Assembly (NCBI GenBank): GCA_023055355.1
Contig: JALJCS010000001.1
Location: 101,727,381-101,791,380, forward strand
Direction: 5' to 3'
From: Agelaius tricolor
Taxonomy: Eukaryota > Chordata > Aves > Passeriformes > Icteridae
Length of the DNA stretch: 64,000 bases
Shown here one piece after another: positions 13,601 to 25,600 of the stretch. Made by a program: the position numbers and the translations under genes. The notes beneath the pieces were generated by a model. That model was not told where the DNA came from and did not search any database. It saw only the letters and a list, made by a program, of their open reading frames with translations. Position 1 is the stretch's first letter; each line of letters opens with the position of its first letter.

Positions 13601-16600
13601 AACATACATACCTGCCTTTGTGTAAGAATTTATTTTGTTGTTTAGTCGCTGGATAAGTACAAGTATTCCCTCCAGTTTGCTCACTAATTCAGCTGTAACA
13701 CTTCCACCTCCTTCCCCCAGAGATTTGGGTTTGTAATTCAGGATGAAATTGCTCCAAGCACGCAGCACGAGTTCAGCATCATCTGCACAAAGCTCTGCCA
13801 GGAGCAGACTGTCCCGTACAAGTGTGCTCACAGCACTCTCCACCTTTTCCAAGAGGCGCTGCCATGGCCTGTTGATATCGACCTGCAAACAGGCCAGTAG
13901 GGAGTTAGCTCATGCAGAACACCCTGCTGCCAGGGCTCCATTTACAAACACCAAGCTCACAGCAGACTGGCCACTATCAGGTAGGAAGGAGAAATTCTGC
14001 CATATTACCAAACCAGTGTTTACCTGCTCAAATCCACCCAGGAGCTCAGTCGTATCCATTGCGCTGTTCATCGCCATGATCTTCAGCCGATGGCCGGTGA
14101 GATGGGCCAACAGCTCCACCAGACTGGTTTTGCCAACAGCTGCTGGGCCCACCAGGATCACCATCCAGCTCATGTGCACACACTTCATTATAGACTCCAG
14201 GGACTGCAGCGAATGATGCAGAAGTGAGAGAGTTCTGCCAGAATGAGGAATATAGTTGCCACGAGAAAGAACTGAATAACCGATCTGAAAGAGATGACAG
14301 ACAGAGGCAAATGGAGCTTAGCTGTGCAAGTTGTTTCCTTCCCTATCCCATCACAAAATCCCTTGTCAACAGTTTACCTGAACATTATATGGATTGATGT
14401 GGAACTCCCTGGTTCCTGTATACACACTGGCCTCCTGGCCAAAAATGTCTCTGTATACAGAAATAACCTAGAACAGTTAAAACAGCAGAAAGAGACTTAT
14501 GAGTTCAAGTTATCCACTGTTTCAAAGATTCATTTCTAAAGGTTTACATCTGAAGTATCTCTTCCTCTCAGCTCCACAGTTGTATGAGAGTAACTTAACA
14601 TTTTAAATTACAAGCTCATTTAACTCAAAATGCAGCAAGCAATGTGTGAGCTGCCCACAGCAACCCTTTCATTAATCATTGTTTCCTGAGACTTGAAATA
14701 CCGTAAGCAATGTTTCTCTTTACAAAGTAGTGGGATAGAACTTACTTCATAATAAGTTCTTTCTTTGGTAACACAGAAAAATATAACAATGTTACAGGCA
14801 GGGGACAGTAAAGCCATGAGGAAATAGCCAGTCACATACAGCCGGTAACTTCAGTTTCACAATCTAACTTTCCAGTTTAACACTACTTAAATGGTGTGAA
14901 ATTAAACAAAAAGCACAGGATTTCTAAGCAAGAGAGGGATAAGTAGGTAGCAAACATTATTTAATACAGAATCACACGAGTATGATCTGCTTTAATTTAA
15001 GTCCTTTGTTATTCTGCTTGCCTTTATTTACATCAGCTGTCTGCTTTTATACTAATTAAATTGATATTTCAAATGGCAAGGGGAGAGGGTATCTATACCC
15101 TCTAGCCATTTGAAATATCAATTTAATTAGAGAAAACCTCAAAACTCCAAACAAACATATTTTTAATTTTTAAGAGATAAGTGTCTATGAATGAATTGCA
15201 ACGAATCTTCAAAGTGGAGATCTAAACTTGGATTTCTATAAATATATCCTGACCATCTGAAGAGAAAGGAAGGAGAACAATGGCTCACCTTTTCTTTGTC
15301 TTCTCTGGTTCTCATTCTTTCTCCATATACCAAAAACACATGCTGGCCTGGATCATAACATCCTGGTGACTGGTCAACAAGCATAAGCTGGCACCAGCGG
15401 AAAAGATCACGTAGGTTGAACTCCCAGGGTCCTCCTTTCTGTCCCCACTTTTTTTCAGCCATTACTTCTTTTTCAATCTGAAAGAAAAAATGGTAGTAAT
15501 TAAAAAAATAATAATTTATTCCATCCATAAGCTGTTCTTCAATTTTTTTTTTTTAATGTTGACTGAACTTCTGCCTTTGGCACTGCTTACAAGACAAAGA
15601 CAACTGAAAGAGCAGGCTGAATTTACTTTGCTGAAGATATGTTAGGAACTAAAGCTTGATTTAGTTTGTCTGTTACTGTTTCTCTTAACACTCAGTTCAA
15701 TTTTGCAGTTTACTCTTGCACTCTCAAATGAATATGCAGTAAGATGCTGACACAAGAGATTTTACCTAAGGTCACAGAATACTACTTTCTGCTGTGTATA
15801 TATGTTTTATCTTCTGTGAAAAACAGTGCCTTGTCAAATATCAACAAAGCATCTGATTGTCATGGTACAAGAATTCAGATTTAGTGGTGTTCTTTACTTT
15901 CCTCTGCATATATTTCCATCCCTCTTTTTTTACCCACACACTTCTCTATAAAAATGCTTGGAAATAAAACATTATACTTAATGTTTTTCTACTTACTGCA
16001 TTCTACCTATTTCTACAGAAAAGAAATTAAAATATGTTTACCTTGTTATTGAAAGCAACCATTTTAGCAATAACAGTTTTATCAATAGCAGGAAACAATG
16101 TATTCCCAATAAACTTCATATCTTCTGCTGACAGTGGATCAACATACACCTGGTAAAATCAAGAGAATTCAGAGTGCTTATAAAGTCAGAAACATGTAAG
16201 ACAGGATCATGATATAGTTGAAACCAAACAAATAGGCTTGCCTGTGTAAATCTATTAAGAAAGGACTTGGGGAGACCCTTCCTTCCACCTCCTTGTCTGT
16301 ACGGATTCTGGCATCCAAAAATCTTCGTCGTCTTGTGCTGTACATGAAAATTCATTCCCAGTTCTGGAACATAAATCTCAGCTCTGTGGTCAAAGCACGC
16401 ATTTAGCCCCTCTAACACAGACTGAGAAGCCAGATTCAACTGAGGAAAGAAAGAAGGATACAATATTAATGCTCCACAAAACATTTTTGCATAATCTCTA
16501 GTCTAATAGTCTGGGATATATAGAAGGTAAAATTCCATTTCATTGCTGTTCTAGAACTAACACAAGTTATTATCACCAGCTAGACTGTTACTATACTGAA

Positions 16601-19600
16601 GCAACAAACACTTCCTTATGTTCACTTGTTATTTGTACTGTGTTTTTTCACTGTGATAACTAAACAATTCTCCATTGTAAAACCTGCATTTTCAAGACCC
16701 TTTTTCCTGAATTTATGTTCATACATTTGTGGCACTCAGAGCATTTTGTTTGTTTGTTTAAATTAAGGCAGTCTCAGCTATTATTTATAGTGGTTGTTTG
16801 AAGTGGCATTCTTCTCAATAGGGGGGAAAAATGAGGTATATAAGGGGCTAAGGAACTGAAGATTTTGCACTCTGCAGTAATTAGAGTACATATTGCCAAG
16901 AAGGCAGATCTGTGCACACACATGCTTGAAAGCACTTGCTACAGGGTACATGAACAAACCAGCAGTGGCAGAAAAGCTTATACTGGCAAGATGGAACTCT
17001 TCCCCATCTCAATTAAATCAGTAATCAACACAGTATATTAGTCCCCAAAAAAACACCCTCTATTTCAGTGAAACTGCATCCATAAAGAACATTTGTACTG
17101 AAACTTCTGTTGGCATTCTTCTCTAAAAACTGCAAATGCAAATCAAACCTATCCTTGTTCTTCTGCAATAATTTAAACTGGGATTCAGTTCTTGTTCTCT
17201 TGTCTCAAAAAAGTCTAGTCATCACCTGCCCTCATGAAGGGAGGTCATTGGCACTCAAAGGTATTTATTCCACAAGCCAAATCAGCAAATTTGCTCTTCT
17301 AGAACATTCCATTCTATTTGTCCCCAAACCTGAATTTACCTCATCTAACACAATCCAGTGTCCAGCCTTTAATGCTGCTAACAGTGGTCCATCACGCCAG
17401 GCAAATTCTCCTCCCTTTCCACCTTCAACAGGCAAGTCTGTCCCAAATAAGTCTGTCACATCCTTTGGGAGTAAAGAACAGAATGGGGGAGTTGAGGAAT
17501 TACAAAATTTAACAGAAGTTCATAAACATCATTTGTTAACTTTACTTAACATTTTCTCCCTTCCCTTTTAATGCCTACACTTTTAAGTCTAATGAAAAAT
17601 TTTCAGCAATTGCAAAATGCTGAAAGCTTTTCCATTATAGGACTCCAGTGATAAGGTACAATATTTAACAACAAAAATTTAAATTGCAACAGAAAAGCTA
17701 AAAAGCCTTAAAGCTGTTTTTGAGTAATGTTGCAGAAGCCAAGAAAAACACAATAGACAAGGATATGTATGACTTCACCTGAAAAGAACAGAAATATCTG
17801 GGAATTGGCAGTCACTCACAGAACCTTGCTGCTCTGCCTCCTGCCCTCTCCCATTCAGTTCTGAGACCACTGAGACCAAGAAGGAAAAGCTGACATTTCA
17901 GACACAGTGCCAAATTTAAAGAGAACTGCACTTCAAAAGTTATACAAAGCTTCTACCCTGCCATGAACACCAAGTAATGAAGAGAATATTTTATTCTACC
18001 GTTTGCTCAGACAGGTTGATTCGAACAAGACAGTTGCCTGAGGCTTTTGCCAGGGCAGCAACCAGGCTGGTCTTGCCCACTCCTGGTGAGCCCTCCAACA
18101 GAATAGGTTTGTTAAGCTGTAGGGCTCTTAACAGCCTTTGTGCGTTCACTGCTGTAGTCCCAGCATTTAAGGCATAATCTGTCATGTTGTTCCTCTGGAG
18201 AACAGGACCTAAAATAAAGGAAAGGTAAACCAGAAAACAATTAAACAATTAAAGAATGTTTATGCTGGAGGTGCTGATAGTGTGCCTCTGAATGAGCCCA
18301 CTCTGTCTGTAAACTGCTGATCTCAGTGCAGCAAGCAATGGAGATCCAGATTGTATGCCATTCTTGGAGATGTGGCACATAGATTTTATTTGACCCACAG
18401 CTGCATCTCAGCTGATCTCCACATATTTATATTGAATTTTGCAAAATAAGCATATGGACATAGGATTTATTTTGCCATGAAACCTCAATACCTCCTGGTT
18501 CATGACTTAAAGTAGAGATCTATCCCTGAACAAACATAAATGTGTTCTTGCACTTCAGTCATGTGGATCTAAAACTCAGAAGGAGCTCTTGAAAAATTGA
18601 CACTGAGGGATACAATCCAGCCATGCTCCAGAGCAACATATTAATCTGTTCTATACACTGCCAGTTCTGGGAAGGAACATCCCCTTAATTAAAAGTTTGC
18701 TTCTCCTTTACTGTTATTATGGCATACAGTGGGGAGAGAGCACAGAGCTTGTCTGCCAAATTCCAGCCAGTATAGCTCCTTGGACATCACTCCCCCAAAT
18801 GTGGAATACAGCATTTCTCATGTACACATGATACTAACCACCAGTGCATCCTACACAAACTGATACCTCTTTACTAGGAAAGGGATCCAAAGAGATTCCT
18901 TTTGTGAACTTATCAGCAGAGGGGAGCTAAGCAATTTCCAAAAAAGCTTTACTTTGTACAATTTTATGCATGACTAACACAATCCATGAATGCCAGAAAG
19001 TTAAATTTGAACAACTAATACAGCATTAGGAACACACAGGTCCATGTGCTAAAAACTAACCAGCTGAGTTAGAAAGCTCAGAGTCATCACTTTTTAGTCC
19101 TGTTGTGGTATTTTAAAGGTAAGCAGCAGTGTTTTGCTAGTTTCGTTTGCATTTTTATTTCCCATGAGGAACTGAAATGTAGAGATTAAATGATTTTGCC
19201 AAAATTGCAGTAAATCTTTGAGAGCCTAGAGCAAGGCATGGCATTATCTTCCATTCTGTTTAGCTTTGTACTCAGGACCCCTGCTTTCCATTCTTTGCAC
19301 AAGGGCCAGGATGAGCTGCAGCTTTAGTTAGTGGAACTTAATAGGCATTTTGAGCATGAAAAAGTGACAGAAAATCACAACTCAAAATTAAAAAAAGTTT
19401 TGTTACACCAAAAAAGTCTATGAAAATTAGGCCATTAAAAAGTAATGAAAAAGGGGAATGAACAGATGTGTCTTAATAAATGTGACTGAGTTGTAATCTA
19501 CACACTTGGAGGCAGAAAAGGGATTTTTCTAAAGCTTAAGAACCAACAAATTGTTCTATGATGGTTCAGGTATTGTACTTAGATCTAGTGAATAACAAAA

Positions 19601-22600
19601 CTACTGAAAATATAAATCACAGAATAAATGTCCACCCACTCCCACAGTCTCTTGCCTCTTGGAATAAAAAACGGGTGAATTCCCATGAAGTTGTCCATCC
19701 ATACAAACTCTTTTTCCTTTGTTCTGTCATAAATCTTCAGTTCATTCTTCTGATAATCAGTCAGCTCAAAGAATTGACTCATTTTCTCACATAAGAATGT
19801 GAGGCATTTCTCACGAGCTAATAAAGCTGTATCAGCTGAGCAGGATGTTGTACCTGTAATTAGGAAAGTAAAGTGTGTTTCAAAACATAACTAGGCACAT
19901 TCATCTCCTGACAAAAAATTCATCCCTTCATGTGCATGCAGGTTTATATTTTATTTTAATGTTTACAGTGCTTCCAGTACTATTTGCCATGGACAGATTG
20001 TTCTGTGAGCCCAGAACTAAGGGCACCACATTTCCAATCCTGTTTCTTCTACCATCACAATCAACCTGATCCCTTGCCATAGGCCCCCCCAGGCTTTCTT
20101 TTCTGGCATTACTTGTGCCTTCCACTTTTCCTCCTCTCCCTTATCTACTATTTATCAACTGGGCCAGCAGCCAAACACACAAAGATGCATTCTCAGCTAT
20201 GTGCATGGTACAGGCCAGCACAGACAGATACTGGCATGTGCAGTGGGGGAGAGCATGACAGCATAACATGTGCTCAAGTATCAGCTCAGTGAAACCACAT
20301 CAACTCAATAAAAACCACAGGTTTTCTTAATTTGTGTGCTAGCCTTTGTAATATTATTAATCCTTCTAATTTACTTCAGCTTGCTCTATTTCTTAAACTC
20401 TTGCTGAAACACAAAAAAGGCACATGATATACAGAAGGTTGTCAAATGGAAGTGAGAACGTCTCCTAGAAAAGTCCCATGCTGCCCCAAAGCATTTTGTT
20501 TGTATTTGACTAAAAATATTAATAAAATACAGAGCTTCATATTTTCTGCTACCAAATGAGCACTGAAGACTTACCTGATCCTATTCCATCAATATACACC
20601 AAACATGCAGCATGGATAAAAGACATCCCTGGGGAAATGTTACGGTGGCTGCATCCCTTGGCAGAGCTTGACTCATTCTCTGCCATGACATTCATAAAAT
20701 TAACCCAGGCCAAGATGTCTCTCACACTGAGAATACACTGGCGACCAAACTCTTGATTAGTCAGCCATTCAACAAAGTCCATCATGAGTTCAGCTATGTC
20801 TGCCCCTAAAAAATATTTAAAAACAAACAAACAAAAAAGCCATCAAATAAATTTGAGTAACCATTTTTTTGCTCACATCTGCTACACTGTTGTAAAAACA
20901 TCTTTAAGGCAGGTACAGCTGCATGAGCAATGTGGTACTCTATATCCTAGAAACAGAATAAGAGAAGAGAGAGCTCATGCCTGAGCTCTTGTTACAGATC
21001 CTTTTAAATTCAGGTAACAAGACAGCATCACGTGACTAACACTAACAGTGAAGCTGCTGGCAGAAAGTTAAGTGCCAGTTCTTTCAACACTCTATATTAA
21101 AACCAAGCTGGGACACTGAAGGGCTGGGGACAGTTCAGCTACCTGGATGGTGAAGTAAACACAGCCTTGAATTTACTTCTAGCTAGACATATACCATACA
21201 CAGTGAAGGAAGAACAAAGTCCAGAATATAGCATGCTGTCTTCAGGGAGAAACGTAGCAGAAAAAGGGTGACAGTGGTGTACATCCTGAGGAAAGGTTGT
21301 CAGCCTCCTGACAAACTCCTTACTTTCTTAGCAATATTTGAGTATCAACACACAGAAATACCTACCCTTGTGGTTTATTGCACCCAGAGACAATCCTGGA
21401 TGGAGATTGTGTTTTACAATCTGTATCAAATCATCGCGGCCATTGCTCTGTGGACACCATATTTCTGTAAATCTGTTGCGCAGCGCAGGGGAAAGCTGCA
21501 AACAAGCAGAGTGACAGAGCAATTAAAGATTCATTACAACATCTTCCCCAAAGGTCACTTAACAACAGTGACTTGTAGTCACTGTAATTGTAAACAATAA
21601 ATAAAATGAACAAGATAGGTATTTCCTTCTAATTCTGACAGAGACACTTTGTAAGAAAATCTTTGAAAGAAGAAGGATTTTTAAGACTTCTAGTAGTGGC
21701 ATCAATGCAGGAAATGGGTGATATAGAAAGTTCAAAAGAATATGGGAAGAAACTGAGCTGGTTTGCAATCACCAAAGCTCTGTTTCATTGTAGGACGTGG
21801 AAATTCGCCTTCAATTACAGCTCGTTTCTTTAATTTCTCTCTTCCTTGGTTGGTCAATCAAAAATTAGTAGCACAAATGCAATCCAGAAATAAATCCTGT
21901 TTACACACATGGCTTCAATGAGTGGTTCTCTATTTCAGGAACAACTTTAAATAGAGTACCCATCTTCTTTCGAGTAAAAGAGCTTCTGGTTCTTTTTTAT
22001 AAACCTAGCTTCCAACACTGCTTAAAAGTTGTAGGGTTTTGTTGTCTTATGGGTTTTTTAAATATGTTTTAAATTATTTAATTCTCAACTTCAGAAACAA
22101 TTTTTTTCATTTAATGAAAAAGCTTTCTTGGGATGTGATGTTCATTATTCACTAAGAAATACAAGATGACCGTTACTTTCTGAATAGCATTAAGGAGAAA
22201 AATCTGATAGGCAACTTTGTACTACCCCAGAGACCTGGATTTACTTGCTTCACAAATCACACCTCCTGTACTTGAATATTCTATATATCAGGACTAACTA
22301 GGGTATTTAGAGTCCTTTGACATTTTGCTGAGTATTCATTTATAATGCCACAGTGACAGCCCACAGAAGTGGCAGAAAAGAGATTCACTCCAATCCTCCT
22401 TTAGAGCAATGAAGCAGATGCCAACTAGAAAGCACTGGATGCCAGAATTGGTTGGCATGATGCATTTTTGCATTGTACCTCCAACCACTTAATGGTCAGT
22501 AATGACCAGAAGATGCATGCTGTATTTCCACATGTTTTGGCATTTACCTCTTTTTTCCCAAAGTCACCTCCTGGGTTCATGGTTGCAAGGATACGGAATT

Positions 22601-25600
22601 TCTTTCCTGCAACTAACAGTTCTACTTCATTCTCCTCATCATCTTGGCCACCTTTTTCAGCAAGTACCAATGTCTTTTCAGCTTCAAGAACACTAGAGAG
22701 AAGGTAAAAAAAATATTGCTTAAATTTTGCTCCACACTTCAAAAGATCACTTAAAAATGAAAATCATATTAATTGGCCTGGATAAACTTTCTTTTACCCA
22801 ATATAATGGGTAACAGAAAAGACTGAAATGAGGGATACTGCTGCATACAGATAATGAGGTTGAATTTATATTTTAGTTGTTCTGGGGGTTTTCTTTACAC
22901 ACACACAAAAGAGGGGAACAACTAGATTTTGTTCCTGGGATTTGCCAAGATATACATAATTTCAAGAGCTCTCTGGCAGGCTGAAAACATTAATACTGCA
23001 AATGGTAAACTAGAGATTTTACTTTTAAGTTTTATTTGTACCATTGTCTTTTTCAGCAAGAGAGCAGCTCACCTAAGCCAGGAAACAAAAGTGCCTAAAA
23101 GAAGTCAGATTTATGCCACTCATGTTTGGATAATGAACAGACACATTGAGGATGCTTAGTACTACCACATTTCAGACATACCTGTTAAGGCGCTCTAGTA
23201 CAGAATCATCAGCTAAAGAAATCTCATCAAGGAGGAAAAAACCTTCCTCCTTCATTGCTAAAACAAGAGGCCCATCACACCACTCAAAGAGTCTAGAACC
23301 ATCAGATTCCTCCTAAGAAAAGGAAAAGAAAGTGAGAAGTGGTAGCTGTTGCTTTTTTCTCCCCTGGTGACACCATCCAAGGTATTACTGGCGCAAGACA
23401 AACCTGCTCCTTGGCCCTCTGCCTGACTGGCCGCAGCCCTCCCAGGAAGTCTGATGTCTCCATGTGCAGGTGGCAGTTCACTGAGTACAGCTTCTGATTT
23501 GCTAATGCTGCAAAGATCTGACAAATGGTGGTTTTACCACACCTGCAACCAAGTAATTTGATTAAAAAGGATGAATTAAAAAAAAAGAAGCAAACCAAGC
23601 AATCAGCTCACTTTGGACAGGATTCATACTTTCATTGAAGAGTTATGAGTCAAAGGCCCAGCATGCAAATTTTCTTCTGCTCCCTTTCATTGAAAGAAAT
23701 GTATGCAAAGTGAAGCCATGTTTGGCACAATTGCTGCTGATTTGCACAAGAGACCTTTTAAAATTAAATTAAATTAAAATCAATTAAATTTAAATCAATA
23801 TCTGGATTGATGGATTTCTGCATGTTCTAAGTCAAATTTATTTCAGCTTGCCCTTCCAGATATTCAACCAGCCTATCATTTCACTGAACTGGAAATGTTA
23901 CATGTCTAGACCAAGCCTAAGTCTGATGGAATAAACTGCTGAGCATCTAGTTTTAATTTACTACCCAAGTAAATTTTCCTTCTCTCTTTTCTTGCATGTT
24001 TCTTTCCTTCTCTTCCATAAAAATTTACTCTACAAATTTAAAACCAGCACAAGAGCAGACAGCATCTACTTCCACAACCTCCACTACTGTGTTTGAGGTG
24101 GAAAAGCGGTAGCAAGACTATATTCAACCTCATAAAACATGCAAATTGAATGTGCTCTCGAAGAGAAAAATATCACAGTACCCCAAAAGCAGCCCCTCCC
24201 TGTGAGGCACAGTGAGATTCTACAGGGCACCTTGCAAGCTGGGGACAGAAGTCAGTTCACTTTCATTTTCCTACTTTTATGTAACTTCTATGTAGTTACA
24301 CAATGCAGATGAACCCATCAAAGACACAGGTTAAATGAGATGCATCTGCTTCCCCTCAGAAAGGAACTGTGAAAAACAGCAGCTGCGAGTCTGCCATGAG
24401 ACAGGCTCAAATTGAAAGATCCCAGATGAAAGCAGCACTGAAGCCCACACAATCATTTTGTCTCCAGCTCAGCAGCTGGTACAGAACATCATAAAAAGCA
24501 AGATTACCCAGTGTCTCCCACCAGCAGTACTGGTTCACCAAACTCCAGGGCTCGTCCCACCAAAATGGCAAGTCTCCTCATCCCTTGAGTCCAGACAACA
24601 TGGCTGAAATCTCTGTCCATCGCGGACATCCACGTGGAAGACTTAGCTGCACAACACAAAGCAATCCATCGGCTTCAGTCCCATCTAGAGATCTACCAGT
24701 TCCCTCTACCAGTGGGGCCCCTCTAGGAAACTCACCCAGTAGCTTTTTGACACTTTCCCCTGAGAAGAGAGACTCAGGATATATTTTTTTCTTGAAGTGT
24801 TTTTCAATGACATTTTGAATGACATCCACCTCCTCCTGTTTCCTGACTCTGCCTGCCAGAAGCATAAAACCTACAAAACAGAGGAAGAGAGAAAGCAATT
24901 ACTACCTGGGTAATCAGCAACAAAGATTTACACTTAAGAAGTGGGGGCTGAAAAGCAGTTCTACAGACACTTAGAAAAGCTGGGGCAGCAGAGCTCACCA
25001 TCATTTGCTAAGTGCTGAAGCCAGTCATAGTCCTTCTGCAGCTGCTCTGCCAGCCTGTACCTCTCAGCCCAGCGGAACAGATCCCGCAGGGTAATGAATC
25101 CGTGCTTCCCAGCAAACACCGTGGAACCTCTGCGGTAAGACTGCACAAGAGCAATCGTGAGCTATTTTTTCATCAACCTGTCCAAACACTTCTAGCAAAG
25201 CTAATCACCCCTCTCTGCAGTGACATTGCAACAAGAAAATTCTATGAATAACTACAAAAAAAGTTCAGTAGAGTCACAACATCTAAACACTAACTCCTTT
25301 TAGGCAGGTATTTGATGAGCAGCAGGAACTAAATAATTTAGATGATAAAAATTTTTAAAAAACCAACTAAGAATAAAATAGGTACCTGGAATAAAACAAA
25401 ATCTAGTTTGTGCTGCAGTAATTGCTTTTAAGCACAAGATAGTTTTAGCTACATACTAAGTGTCAAATGCCTGGTGAATACAGGAGTATCCGAACTTACC
25501 AAAAATTACTGTGTAAAAGTAATACCGAATTTCACATGACCCAAAGACCCCTACAAATCCAATACTGTGCTTTGGCTCCAGAGCAAGGCATAATTCCACA

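Noticed and set aside
15052..15130. Hairpin called as a named MITE or miRNA
   Set aside because: No known terminal repeat family and no clear target duplication; nothing in the sequence alone supports miRNA processing.
24571..24735. Open reading through intron 28 as a retained coding segment
   Set aside because: The frame between exons 28 and 29 has no homology to midasin, while the GTGAGT donor and AG acceptor restore exact alignment with human.
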